A program made the translations under genes and the position numbers. A stretch of 64,000 bases of DNA, taken from positions 56,336,392 through 56,400,391 of the forward strand of contig OZ010616.1 in the NCBI GenBank assembly GCA_963932145.1. Direction: 5' to 3'. Shown in pieces: positions 46,181 to 57,100 of this stretch. The notes beneath the pieces were generated by a model. It was not told the origin of the DNA, searched no databases, and saw only the letters and a program-made list of their open reading frames with translations. Source of the stretch: Acanthosepion lycidas. Lineage: Eukaryota > Mollusca > Cephalopoda > Sepiida > Sepiidae. Position 1 is the first letter of the stretch. Every line of letters begins with the position of its first letter.

Positions 46181-46580
46181 AAACCTCATTGTTGGCAGAA
46201 CTTATTGCTGAGTAATGCTCATCAATGTTTCCTTCTGTGTGAAATGAGTCTGGTGTCTGGCACCCATCAAAGTCTGTAGCAAGTCATGATGGTTCCTAGG
46301 CTCTCCATCTTTGTACAGATGAGAACTTCATTGTTTGTGATCCAGTCCTGCCACATATTCTGCAGAATTTGACAAAGTTTCATTTGATAGAATCTTCTCA
46401 AGTTTGCAGATAATGTCTCTTCAGTAGAGTACTCAGGTCTCACAGGTGTAGAGGAGATTCAATATTACAACAGTTCAGTAGAGCATGAGTTTGATGGTTT
46501 GAGTTAGCCCAGGATTGCTAAAGCCTCTTTTGCTTTCTGTATGCTGTGTGGATGGCCTTGATTTGATTACTTAAACCTAC
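46180..46580 (-). mobile_element. RTE-type LINE, C-terminal fragment
   Basis: Minus strand: QIKAIHTAYRKQKRL, then LLYTCETWVLYWRDI (the ..LLYGSETWT.Y.RH block of RTE LINEs) and, shifted, a decayed YVAGLDHKQ and LATDFDGCQTPDSFHTE. Only the region after the RT remains. Confidence 0.7.
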
Positions 46581-46589
46581 AATAGATAT

Positions 46590-49370
46590 AAATTTGGTGG
46601 AGTTGTCCAAAAGGCACTGCAATCAGAAATTGTAATTATTTCTCAAAAATTATCTTTTCATATTACTATAGATTAAAAACTCCAGATCATGAATATCAAA
46701 TTACTTTTTGCTTATTAAATTTGATAAAAGTTGATAGGGAGTGCAGTTTGATATATAAATCCATTGATTGTAAATGGATTCTCCTTTGAAAGCTAAAACA
46801 AAACATGATCATACTAGTAATTTCTTAAAATGTAAAAAAATTTTTCTAAATTTTATAAAAATCTTTATTTTAAATTCTAAGAATTTTAGAAAACTTTATA
46901 ATTTTAGAAAATTTTATAATTAGAAAATTTTCTAAAATTATAAATTTTTATAAAATTCTTAAAATTAAAAAAAAAATTTTTATAAAATGATATTTTATAA
47001 AATTTCATAAAATTTTTTTAAAAGTTTATAGGAGTGCAGTTTGATAAACTTATCTCTCTATGAGAGCCAAAACAAAATTATTTTTTTTAAATGTAAAAAG
47101 AAAAATTTTAAATTTGGGATTTGTTACGTGGAATTCTTTTTTCATATATTACTATCAAATAAACACCCTAGATTACAAATTAAAAATAAAATTCTTATTT
47201 TTAAAATGTTAAGAAGTCATATTATATGAAAATATTTATATTTTGGCTCTCGTAGTGGTTACAATGAATTTACATAGCAAAATGGACCCCTAATAAATTT
47301 CATGAAATTTGATTAAAACAAAAAAAGCATTAGTATTCCTGATCCGGACTGTTAAATCTATTGTAACATAAAAAAAAAGAAAATAATAATTCTTTCCGAT
47401 CACAGTGACTTTTGTACAATTCCAACATAATTTCATATGTACATGAAAATATAATTTAATTTCTATTGTTGCTGTGAAAACAACAGCTGTGTTAATAACA
47501 AAAGCTTTATCAGATATTGGCCCTGGAATTAAACATAGTTTCAGAGCAGAAACATCATAACAAAAATATTTTTCATCTATATTACGTACCAGCTGATTCA
47601 TCAAACCTAAATATGTATCAATACACTCTTATCATTAACAAGTTGGAATCTACAGAAGAGAGATATGCAAATGAAAAGAAATACTAATAATGGTGAAACA
47701 CTAACCTGGGAAACATAACATTAATATTTGTCATATAAAGCAGCCAAAGAAAAATGAATGGGTGTATTTATTTTGTGATTTCTTACTTTATATTCAACTG
47801 AACTGCTAGCTTGCTTTTTATATACAGTGATTTTTTTTTTGCAATAGGTAAAATGTCTTTGTAATGTATTTATAGCAACATAGTTATATACTAACAATTT
47901 TTTCTTGAATACGCTCTGCAGAAATAAATAGAATATTATTTGGTATAAATTTTCAGCTTTTTTTAAAGTTTAGGCACAAATTACTGGATTTATTTTATTC
48001 TCCATTCTCAAAATATTATTTTCTTTAATTCAGATGTATGATCATCACTGCAGGGTTTAACTGACACTTTTCTTTCTACATACTCCTAAATAGAAAGATT
48101 GTTCAATGTTTATAGAAATTAAAAATGCAATTTTTTTTTTTACAATACTTTAATAATTTATACTAAAAATGAATTTTATTTTCATTAATGTATCTGTATG
48201 AAAAAATATCTTCATAAACATTTCAAGCTGGTTTCTAATAGAATTAATGTTGCAAAGTATATAAATTAAATACTTAAAATATATTCAGTAAAATTTTAGT
48301 TTAAAAAAGTATTCAATTGAAGTTATTAATTTATAAGACTAGAAGAGATGTCACTCATAAACATTAACATTTAAAGGCTGTAGTGTTAAATTATTTGAAC
48401 TTTTCTGTTGCGGCTTACTTCAATGTATTGATTGGAGCTATTTCAAAAACAGCAATTACCAAGAATAGAGAAGTTTCATTTGATTTGAATGAGTATGAAA
48501 AAATCTTTTTTCACATATTACTTGTGATGAAAAATGAAATTTTTATAGTCACTGGAGGTCTGACAACAATTAACTGTAGATGAGATGATAAAACCAACTG
48601 AAACCACATTCTTATCATCATCCTTAGAAAGTTTATGATAAGCCTTCAGTTGTTAAATACACAATATATGCCTTCATAGTTGGGTAAACAGCTTGATGAA
48701 TAGGAAAAGTGACATTTTATTACATAATAGTATTCATGCTTATGTTACATGTTGGTTTCAAACCAGTGAAAATGCCTGCAAAACACTTTCCCCCTCCCCT
48801 TTTTATATGCAGAAGCACTAGAATGCAAAGCTAGGATTTCTTTCTAGCCAATAAAATAGGTCAGTTCTCGGTTTCATCTGACTCAGTCCCGGTCTGTTTT
48901 TCTTGAAGTCAGAACACTATGTTCATTTGTCCAAACTTGCTTTTGGGTGTCAACTCTAATTTATTAGTTTGTTAACTTTTTGCCATATTACTGTTGCTTT
49001 AACTTATTACTGTTAATTTGCCTTCCATATATTGTTTGCTTACTTTATTTTTTGTCCTGTTCTTTTCTTTTTATTGCTTATTACAAACTTTGTCAATTCT
49101 GTTTGTTGGACAGTTCTGTTACTTATTTTGCATTTGACCATGGCTACTCACTCCACATTATAAAAAAGATGTAATCCAAGTTGGATACCTTGAAGATAAA
49201 TAATGTTGCTTCTTGCCTCTTCACCTGACGCATGAGAATTTCTTTCAAATATCTCAAAGCTACTTTTTTAAAAGCAAGAATTTCTCCATTTAGGATAAAA
49301 CTGAGGAAATTCTAAATTGGCTTGATGAAGGATTCTTTTCCTACCAAGGTGGAATAAATTTAGATTGATT
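46590..49370. other. Intron 1 of the AtuA-like gene, no further gene seen
   Basis: AT-rich. 46840-47010 is dominated by AAATTTTATAAAATT-type inverted repeats. A minus ORF of 104 residues at 47290-47604 (PISDKAFVINTAVVFTATIE) is not low-complexity but has no recognisable domain. 48780-48960 is slightly GC-richer without a match. Confidence 0.5.
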
Positions 49371-49375
49371 CGTTT

Positions 49376-49715
49376 TTTGCAAAGCCAGAAAATATTTTTA
49401 GATTATAAGAATTTTTTTTTGATAAGGGTTTTAGTGATATAAATCTTACCAATTAACCCATAGCTGGGGGGAGAAGAGGTGGATTCATACTTTTCCCAAG
49501 GGTATTTGCATGTAAGTGAATATAACAAACTCACCTGGAATTGAAACTTGGCACTTTGATTAACAATTCCAAGCCATTATCCATTATACCACCTGCGCAT
49601 CCAAGCTTTAAGCACCTAGAATTCTCAAGTGGTCACCCATCTAGGCACTGGCCAGGCTTGACATTGCTTAACTTCAGTAATCGTATAGGAACCAGAGTTT
49701 CAATGTGATGTGGCC
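49376..49715 (-). repeat. Composite SINE: 5S rRNA part, tRNA body, shared tail (best copy)
   Basis: Minus strand, 5' to 3'. 49715-49600 is 5S-derived: cacattgaaactctggttcc, gaagttaagcaatgtcaagc (5S A box region) and tagatgggtgaccacttgag (C box). 49599-49525 is a tRNA-like unit: ggtggtataatggataatgg and gtttcaattccagg. Then cacttacatgcaaataccct, gggaaaagtatgaatccacc, agctatgggttaattgg, and the tail ctaaaaatattttctggctt. Both pol III promoter types are therefore present in one repeat. Confidence 0.9.
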
Positions 49716-49739
49716 AGAATCATTGGAATAAATTTAGGT

Positions 49740-50030
49740 GTCAAGAAGGAATACTTAGAATCAGAAAGCGACATTTAAAATTTCTATCGCACATAATAAA
49801 GAAAGAGGGCTTAGAGAATTTGATACTCAAAGAAAATAAAGGCAAGAGAGACATAGAAAAGCAGTGAATAACCTATCTAACAATCTTGTGTAAATGTTTA
49901 GCTAAACAGAGATTAGGAAAGATAGCAAAAAGACAAACCTTACTACAAAAGACAGGAAGTTGTGGAAAGCCATGATCGTCCACTTCCTGGGGGGGGGGGT
50001 GGACAGCACATAAAAGAAGAATTTGTCTGT
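49740..50030 (+). mobile_element. LINE C-terminal remnant
   Basis: QEGILRIRKRHLKFLSHIIK+KEGLENLI, ITYLTILCKCLAKQRLGKIA and KRQTLLQKTGSCGKP, then a G-run at 49989. Same family as 26285-26630 and 35830-36350. It begins immediately after the composite SINE. Confidence 0.75.
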
Positions 50031-51290
50031 TGATTTGGTTTAAGTAAATATAATTAGATATTAGTGAATAAATTGAGATATCTTTCCTTCTGTGGTTAAG
50101 TATGTTCAACTCCAGTAAGGGAGATCACCCTTGGCAGCACATCGCCAAGTGGGAGGATTTGGATCAGCCCCTTATGTCTACGACGTCCCAAACGGGAAAT
50201 GCTGATGCAGACTAAACATTAACAATTTTTGTCACTAACTTCTGATTCACGTGGGAGGAGGGGGTATATTTAAACTGACCCTATGCCAAATTTCTTCTCT
50301 ACTTACTCTGTTATATACTCTTTGAGGTCGTTTCTTACGGACTCATACGATAGTTTCATCATGATGTTGCATTTCCAAACAAAATTTGTGAAAAATCGAT
50401 ACAATTAAATTTAAATAATTATTTACAATGAAATGAATAACAATGTTTTTATTTTTAAGTTAACTAAAGTGAACCAGGCAATTCCTTTTTCTTACTGAAA
50501 GCGAAATATATAGATGTATAAATAAAATAAAAAGTTTTTTCTCAACTGTTTCGTAAGTTTAAATTTGATGAAAAAGCTTAAATGAATGAAAAAATGGGTA
50601 AATTGGCTAAATAATAAAATAATAGTTGTTAAATGTCGGTGGATTCCAAAAGTGAAAGTTACCTTCGTCAACAATTCGTAAATTAAGTTTAAATTTTTAG
50701 TGTTTTATTATTTTTTATCCATACAAATATCATTAATGCAACGATTCAAAAGGAGTTGAAAACGTGAACGATATGCAATTTACTTTGACTTCGCTTCTTA
50801 ATGAATAAGTGGGTGTTGACTTGGCTACGTAAATTCTAGACTCTAAACTCAACTTCAACAAGAAGCTAAGCTACTAACTGGTAACAAGTATTTTTTTTAA
50901 TTTAGTTTAGTGATCGTGTAAAGAAAGTGTATTGAATTGCCTTATCCATTTAAAACCTGGCCTTGAGAAATAGTAGTTAGGAAACTATTTTTATGTCAAA
51001 TTTTTTAATTAATTTTTAATTAAAATTATGTTATCGACAGAGTGGTGGTGAGTGTCAGTTCTTTTTTTTATTACTTAATGCAAATTTCAGTTGTGTTTTT
51101 GTTTTTTAGTATAAATAAGTAATAATAAAAACTTGTAGAAACCAAACAAAATAAAAATATAGAGAAAACAGAAGTTTTAAAAACAAAATAAACAAATAAA
51201 TAAAATCTAAGTAAGTTTTACTTTTAAAAAATCATAAAAAAAGAATAAGTTATGTTTCTCTTTTTTACAGGGCAAGTGAGTTTCATGATA
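50030..51290. other. Intron 1 sequence near AtuA-like exon 1; nothing certain
   Basis: 50110-50345 is GC-richer (cacccttggcagcacatcgc, gtcgtttcttacggactcat) with a TATA-like gtatatttaaac at about 50263 and could be an LTR or promoter relic. The rest is AT-rich. No coding exon found. Confidence 0.4.
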
Positions 51291-51297
51291 TACTAAC

Positions 51298-51484
51298 CCG
51301 CAACAGAGCTGTCACCCCAAAAACCACTTCCGCATCCAATTCTCACAGTTTTGGGATATTTCCCATTTCCCTGGTAGTGGTGGTTGAATTGTTTTGTCTC
51401 CCGAACAACACTTTTTAAATTCCTCAGAAACAAGCAGTGCCTGTTCCAGTTCAAATGTAAACAAATATTTTTCAATAATCTCAT
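51298..51484 (-). CDS. AtuA-like exon 1 (start codon, leader, GFWGDS motif)
   Basis: Encodes residues 1-62 plus one base. The ATG at 51484 is chosen because an in-frame TAA lies a few codons upstream and because the stretch that follows is basic, Leu-rich and acid-free up to residue 28, like a mitochondrial presequence. The family block PKTVRIGCGSGFWGDSSVA fills residues 44-62. The donor is GCGG|gttagt (GT at 51297-51296). The split codon G|CT gives Ala when joined to exon 2, producing GDSSVAAQQL, as expected in this family. The 5' untranslated part presumably extends towards 51.5-52.3 kb; its start is not visible. Confidence 0.85.
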
Positions 51485-51529
51485 TGTTCTTTACCTTCAA
51501 ATGAAAAAGAAAAATAATGTCATTTAACA

Positions 51530-52138
51530 ATAAAACAAATAATAATAAAAAATGGTTTACAGAATTTTAGAGACTTATTTTCATTAAATTGCAAAGCCAG
51601 GAAAAAAAATTAAAAAAATATTTTAAAGTTGAAGAGACTAAAATCTACTCAATTATTTGCCAGATTTACTGGACACAATAAGACACTATTATTTTATTGC
51701 ATAACTTTTAGTTAAAAATGCTCACTTTTTTCAGCAGTAATTGAAAAAAAAGATAAATTTATCTAAACAAAATATGAACTATAATGATTGGTTTTTCCTA
51801 GCAGAATGAAATGCGTTGTTGACACGCGTCATTTTTAAAGACCAAATATACATTAGGTCTTCAACAGAATGTCATACATAAATGTCAAAACAGAAACTAA
51901 ATTTAAAAATTTGAAAATAAATTAGCCCTAAAAATATAAAAAATACAGACAATATTTATTTTATTATATTAAAACGGCCTCCTTAAATCTTTTTGGTTTT
52001 TGAAATAATATTTTAATGCATACTATCTTAGTAGTAGAATAAGAACATTAGTAAAATTAAAGCTAAGTATTCTTGTATTTTGAGTGTTGTCGCTATTATT
52101 ATCATTACTAATATTATTATAATCATAATCATTTTACT
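51530..52138. other. AT-rich flank upstream of the AtuA-like start
   Basis: No feature recognised. Presumably contains the 5' UTR of the minus-strand gene. Confidence 0.5.
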
Positions 52139-52200
52139 AAGTCAAGCACAGCTAGTTTATTCGAGTCAAGCATAGCTAGTTTATTCGAGTCAAGTACAAT
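52138..52200. repeat. Short tandem repeat (about 25 bp, 2.5 copies) upstream of the promoter patch
   Basis: The unit gtcaagcayagctagtttat, followed by tcga, is repeated twice and then started again (gtcaagtacaatta). It sits just beside the CpG-rich patch between the two genes. Confidence 0.7.
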
Positions 52201-52680
52201 TAATTTTAAAGAGGAAGTGCGATATAGTCAGTAGACAGATCTAATATAGCGGCCATCATGTACACGCATGCGCTCTGCATCATATAATGAGGCGACTTTG
52301 ATGGAGATCAATATGCTATGGCAGTCTGGCAGATTGGGTAGAAAATGGATCTGCCTTTTCTCCTCTGGCTGGTCCTGGTCTTCGTTCACATTCTCCTAGT
52401 GCTGCTATCGCCGAAAAAGAAGAAGAAGCAACAGCTGTTTCTGTCGCAGACAAGCACACATTATTCACGGCCAAAGCAACTACTACTATCGTTCTTCCAC
52501 TTCTTTCATCATCAACAATTAGAACGAGTGTATTCATATATTCTTGTTTTCTTTTACTGTCACTTTTTATTGCTCGCTACGCACTTTTTCACCATCGTTG
52601 ATTTTATTCCTCTTTTCCCTGTGCTACTTGTTGTCTTATCTAGCATTTGGTGTATAACTGAACGCTGCAAGTAATACCGT
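52200..52680. promoter_or_regulatory. Probable divergent promoter region of the AtuA-like and JIP3 genes
   Basis: Between the two head-to-head starts this is the most GC- and CpG-rich patch (around 52240-52470), including gcggccatcatg at about 52249 and the palindrome CGCATGCGC at 52265-52273, which fits the core of an NRF-1 site. Two opposed ORFs cross it (plus 52345-52674, minus 52316-52537), but both look like chance products of GC-richer untranslated sequence. The end of the plus ORF (CTGCAA|gtaata near 52672) could be a donor of a noncoding JIP3 exon. Transcription starts cannot be placed from sequence alone. Confidence 0.4.
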
Positions 52681-52689
52681 ATAGACTTA

Positions 52690-53377
52690 ACTAATTTCTC
52701 TTGCTGTGATGTCAAAAGTGATATTAAAAAATATAAAATTGACAGAACTTTTTGAAAGACCATTAAATTAGTGACTAACAGTCAGCTGTCTAGAGACTTG
52801 GCAGTGCTGATTGCAGCAAAACGAAACCTAAAAACTGGTTTCTTATTCTTAGACATAAAAAATTAAAAGCATGATAATACTCTCGAATTTGATCGATTTT
52901 TTTTATTCATTGAAATATACCAGTTCAGCATAAGTAGATAAGGTACTGTTGCATTTTTAAAAGAACATAAACCTAAACTTAAATTTAAAGAGCAATATTT
53001 GAGTAAACAAACGTAAAATAAACCTTCACATACGTTCACATTTACTTGTTATCAACTGGAGAGGGAGAGAGAGAAATGGTCGATATATTTGTTCAATTAA
53101 AATAATATACAAGTAACAAATGCTGTTTTTTCTTCATAATATTATAATTTTATTAATGATTTGATCAGATATATTTAAGAATTTTTATCCTTACATTTAA
53201 TTTCATTTTAACACGTGAATACAGTTCATTGTTTTTTTTTGCTTATCTAACAAACATCTACAATATACATTATATACGCTTAAAAGAAATGCAGTTTTCT
53301 TCATTTATGTAAGTGATTTTTAGTCGTTATTTCATTACTAAAACATTTAACTTAAGTATATATATATATATATATAC

Positions 53378-53409
<32 letters not shown>

Positions 53410-53840
53410 CTACGTTTCTTCAGACATCCACATAAACAGCATACTTAGATAGTGGTTTGTTCTCTCTCTCTCTCTCTATCATGTAACCTAGTTTAGTGAG
53501 GGATAAGAGCAGTAATTTTTTTAACTGTCATTGTATCTCTTAGTGTAGTGTGTGCTGCAGGCTAACCTAGCTAGGGTAGTCGCCCTGCACATTTAACTTG
53601 ATCTTTTTCTCCCACCCCACCCTGTTCTCTTTAATATTATTTGTGAGATTTTAAGTTAGTGGAAAAAAAAATAACAATCTATCTTCTCTCTTCACCACTG
53701 ATCCCATCCACTCCCCCACCCGTTCTTAAACTCTCCCAAAAAAGTTAGGGGACAAAAAAAATTAAAAAAAAGACAGTTAAAATAAGAAAATATTTGCAGC
53801 ACTGCCAGCCAACACTACCAAAAGTTATATTCAAGAAACA
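52690..53840. other. Sequence upstream of the JIP3 start codon
   Basis: AT-rich, with a (TA)n/(CATA)n run at 53358-53410 and a (CT)n run at about 53459-53477. Likely 5' UTR intron or untranslated leader of the JIP3 gene; no coding sequence. Confidence 0.5.
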
Positions 53841-53846
53841 GCAGCT

Positions 53847-54146
53847 ATGGATTCGGATTTGGGCGAGACGGTGTATGGAACCCAGGAGGAAGGACACGTT
53901 ATGTCGGAGAAGGTGCAGTCGTTGGCAGCTAGCATCTACAAGGAGTTCGAACGGATGATCAAAAAATATGACGAGGACGTCGTGAAGGAGCTGATGCCAT
54001 TAGTGGTCGGTATCCTGGAAAACTTAGATCTAGCCTTCTCGGAGAAGCAACAGATAGAGGTCGAAATCGAACTGTTGCGAGATGACAATGAACAGCTATT
54101 GACTCAGTACGAGAGGGAAAAACAGCTTAGAAAAGGCGCAGAACAG
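53847..54146 (+). CDS. MAPK8IP3: JIP3/JIP4 scaffold protein, first coding exon (RH1 domain)
   Basis: Exactly 100 codons from ATG to GAACAG|gtaagc (phase 0). The protein starts [17 protein letters not shown] and continues with [20 protein letters not shown], then ELMPLVV.ILENLD, and ends [17 protein letters not shown]. This matches the N-terminus of vertebrate JIP3/JIP4 ([45 protein letters not shown]) and of Drosophila Sunday driver. The region is the RH1 (RILP homology) helix pair, roughly residues 20-95, leading into the long coiled coil. JIP3/4 are adaptors linking kinesin-1 and dynein/dynactin to vesicles and to JNK-pathway kinases, mainly in axonal transport. The expected continuation (KFIEFED..., the next human exon) is not found in the 9.8 kb that follows, so intron 1 is long. 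A possible 5' UTR acceptor is tttgcag at 53793-53799, but its pyrimidine tract is weak. Confidence 0.95.
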
Positions 54147-57100
54147 GTAAGCATAATAATCAATATATTTATTATTATTTTTTAAATGTACTCTTAATGA
54201 ATAATCTATACCCGATCACAAGTTTTGATTTTGATCTAGTGGTCATTTTTTTATTTTTGTGATAATGACAAGTCTTTGACAAAGAGACCCTTTGTTTACT
54301 TTTTTTTATTTGCAAAAACTAAGATTGAATGAGATGTTTTGCTTTTGTCTGAAATTATGAGAGATTTATATTCCTGAATGACTTTCCGATATAATTATTC
54401 GTTAAAAAACCGCTTCAATCGAATAGTCATAACCTAAAAAAACTGTATTAAAAAAATAGTTTATAGTACACTACAGTACACAGAAGAATCCATTTTGTCC
54501 TTAGATATGAAAAGATAGTGAAAAGTTCTGGGATCTGACACATTTCTCAAAATATGAATTTATTTTATTTTATTTTTTTGTATCCCTTCTTGGTCATACG
54601 AAGAATTCGGCACCATGTCGTATTGTTTCAGGATTCGTTTTGTCATCATATCTTGTTTGCTTTTTACGCTTGGTGAAAAAAGGGAACAATTAGTATATCG
54701 GCAACTGTTTTACAGAAAAAATTAATTAACACTAACAGTGATTAAAAAAAAAAAATGATAATATATTTTTTTAGTTCTATAATTGTTTCTAATTGTTTAA
54801 CATTTTAATTGCGATCTTTGAATTATTTTGTGAGTGTTTTCTTGATCTTTGTAGAAGTTACAATATGGCAGTTTGAGGAAGACGGAATAATTTGAATAAT
54901 GTAAATTTTACATTTATAAAAGATTGACGCCTAAATATTCTGATCTCTGAAAATGTCTTTTTTTGTTTTTACCATTGATGAACAGTAACACTGATTTGGT
55001 GTGTTATACTCCACGTCATATGGCGATTAAATGCCATACCCGTGGTGCGGACAAACAAAATGACTTCGCCTCTCGACATCGTTCTTCGTTCAGAGAGAGA
55101 GAGAGAGAGAGAGAAAAAAAACTCTAAAAATCTGCTTCTTACTCTTACACCAAACTTGAAGTTTTTCATTCGTCACAGCGATTATCCTTAAACTCTATCT
55201 TCTTTTTCATAAAAGCCTCTCCCACTTTTTATCACGTGTAGCTCAGAAATGTTTCGTAAGAAGAATAACTGCTATTTTTTTTCTTTAGGTGTGTAACTTG
55301 CTTAGTTTTGTACTTTCTTCAATAGACATAATTTTTAAATGCCTATTTTTGACGAAGATTTACTCAATAAAAATGTTCAATTTTTCAAGCTTGCCTAAGG
55401 ATTTTTTCTTTGTGAGGAGTACCATTGTTTTTTCGTTTTTTTTTTTTTAACTACTAGTATTTTTAATTTATGAATCTTAGTAAAAATGAAAGTTAAATTT
55501 TTAATTAAAGAATACAAACTAGAGAGAGTATTTTTCTTCCTTTGACCATTTTTAACTTATAGATACCAAAGAAGGTTTTTATCCCAGAAATGGTAAAATG
55601 AAGAGGTATCCTCTACTTACAGCTGTCCACTAAAGCAAAACAACAACAAAAAATAAAACTTACTTTTTTTTCCTAAGGAAACAGTTCCATCATAGTAAAC
55701 ACACTTTCTCTTTTTTACCTTAATGGTAGATTTTTCTTCTGTAAAAGTGGAAAGTTTTGCTGTAGATATGTTAAATCCTGATGACATTGAAATCCGAAAA
55801 AAATACATAGATTTTTTTTCTTTTTGTAAAATGAGGCAGTACGAAATAGTTGTTTTGACATTGCAAGGTGAAAAAAAAATCATTGATACTTGAAAGGTTT
55901 TCAATCGTGCAAGTCAGTTACCGAGCCGGTCCAGCATTTTTGTCGCATGCTTACGCATAAGTCACTGAAGCGTCAATAAGCACCCTAATTTCCTTTATCG
56001 TAGGTACTGTCTTATTCCCCCCCCTTTTTTTTTAGAGCTTTTCGGATTAAATGAAATTAAAACTTATCGATTTATTTCTTAAAAAAAAAAAAATCGGTGG
56101 TTCAGCAGTTGATCGATTTGATTTGCATGATCGAAAAAAAAAAAAATTCTCTTCTTTCCAACTATCGTTTCATAAAACATCCTGGAAACAGGAAAACAAT
56201 GACGTATTTTGTTTTTCAAATCAAATTTTTGGCGAGGATGGTCATTTTTTTTATTTTTGTTTAATTAAAAAACAACAACGACAAAAAAAAAAGCAAAACA
56301 AAACAATTTTCTGGTCATTGATCATTTATTTACTTTTACTTTAAAAAAATAAATCATGGCCCCCTTGACTCCAGAGTGTAATTTTAAAAAGGGAAAGTCA
56401 ATTGGATTCGGAATTTCCGTTATACATTTTTTGTGACTAAAATTTTTGTTTATTCAACATCTTATTTCTTTCTGTTCAATAATTAATACATCATAGATAT
56501 AACATTGTTTATGATAAAATAATGTTTTTGTTTTTTTTTTTACAAGTTCGACTCAACGTTGTTGTTCTTTCTCAGCTAAGTCGAAAATCAGATCTATTCA
56601 TTTACAAGATGATACCTTTTATTTTTAACTGGGAGACAAAATTATTTTGTTGGTAGTATTGACTATTTTCCCTTTTTGTTATAAATTTACCGGTACAAAC
56701 AGGGAAATGGGTGACCCCCCGATTTTTTTTAAAACTAGAAGCATGTTGAATGTCTTTGTTTTTCTTCTCTTTTGTAATTATTACCAATAATTCATTAATT
56801 TAAAGTACAACTACTTTCTAAAATATCAATACTAAAAGTGATGACAGATCACTTCAATGAATTGAGACCATGTTTTTAAAATCCGTGTACCTTAGCATCT
56901 CTAGCTGACAACATGTTCCAAGCTGTCATTCATTTTTTTTTTGTAAAGGGCCTCTTGCTAGCTGGTTACAATAAAACTGCTTTCCAAACTATATCGCTAA
57001 ACATTTTAAAGGAATACATACAATGATTTATATGGCTTTGGTGGCAATGCATATAAAAATATTTAATTTGTGAAAAATAATTGTAGACTTTAATAATGAA

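Noticed and set aside
47290-47604. Minus ORF of 104 residues with normal-looking composition
   Set aside because: No domain, splice context or repeat family recognised; kept only as a note.
49600-49715. A functional 5S rRNA gene
   Set aside because: Many changes from 5S, no T-run terminator, and it continues into SINE sequence shared with other copies.
51312-51530. Minus frame starting MLNDIIFLFHLKVKNNEII
   Set aside because: It overlaps AtuA-like exon 1 in another frame and lacks the conserved motif; the frame with GFWGDS is preferred.
52345-52674. Plus ORF of 109 residues, hydrophobic, just upstream of JIP3
   Set aside because: No domain, opposed by another ORF, and lies in the CpG-rich patch; more likely untranslated promoter or 5' UTR sequence.
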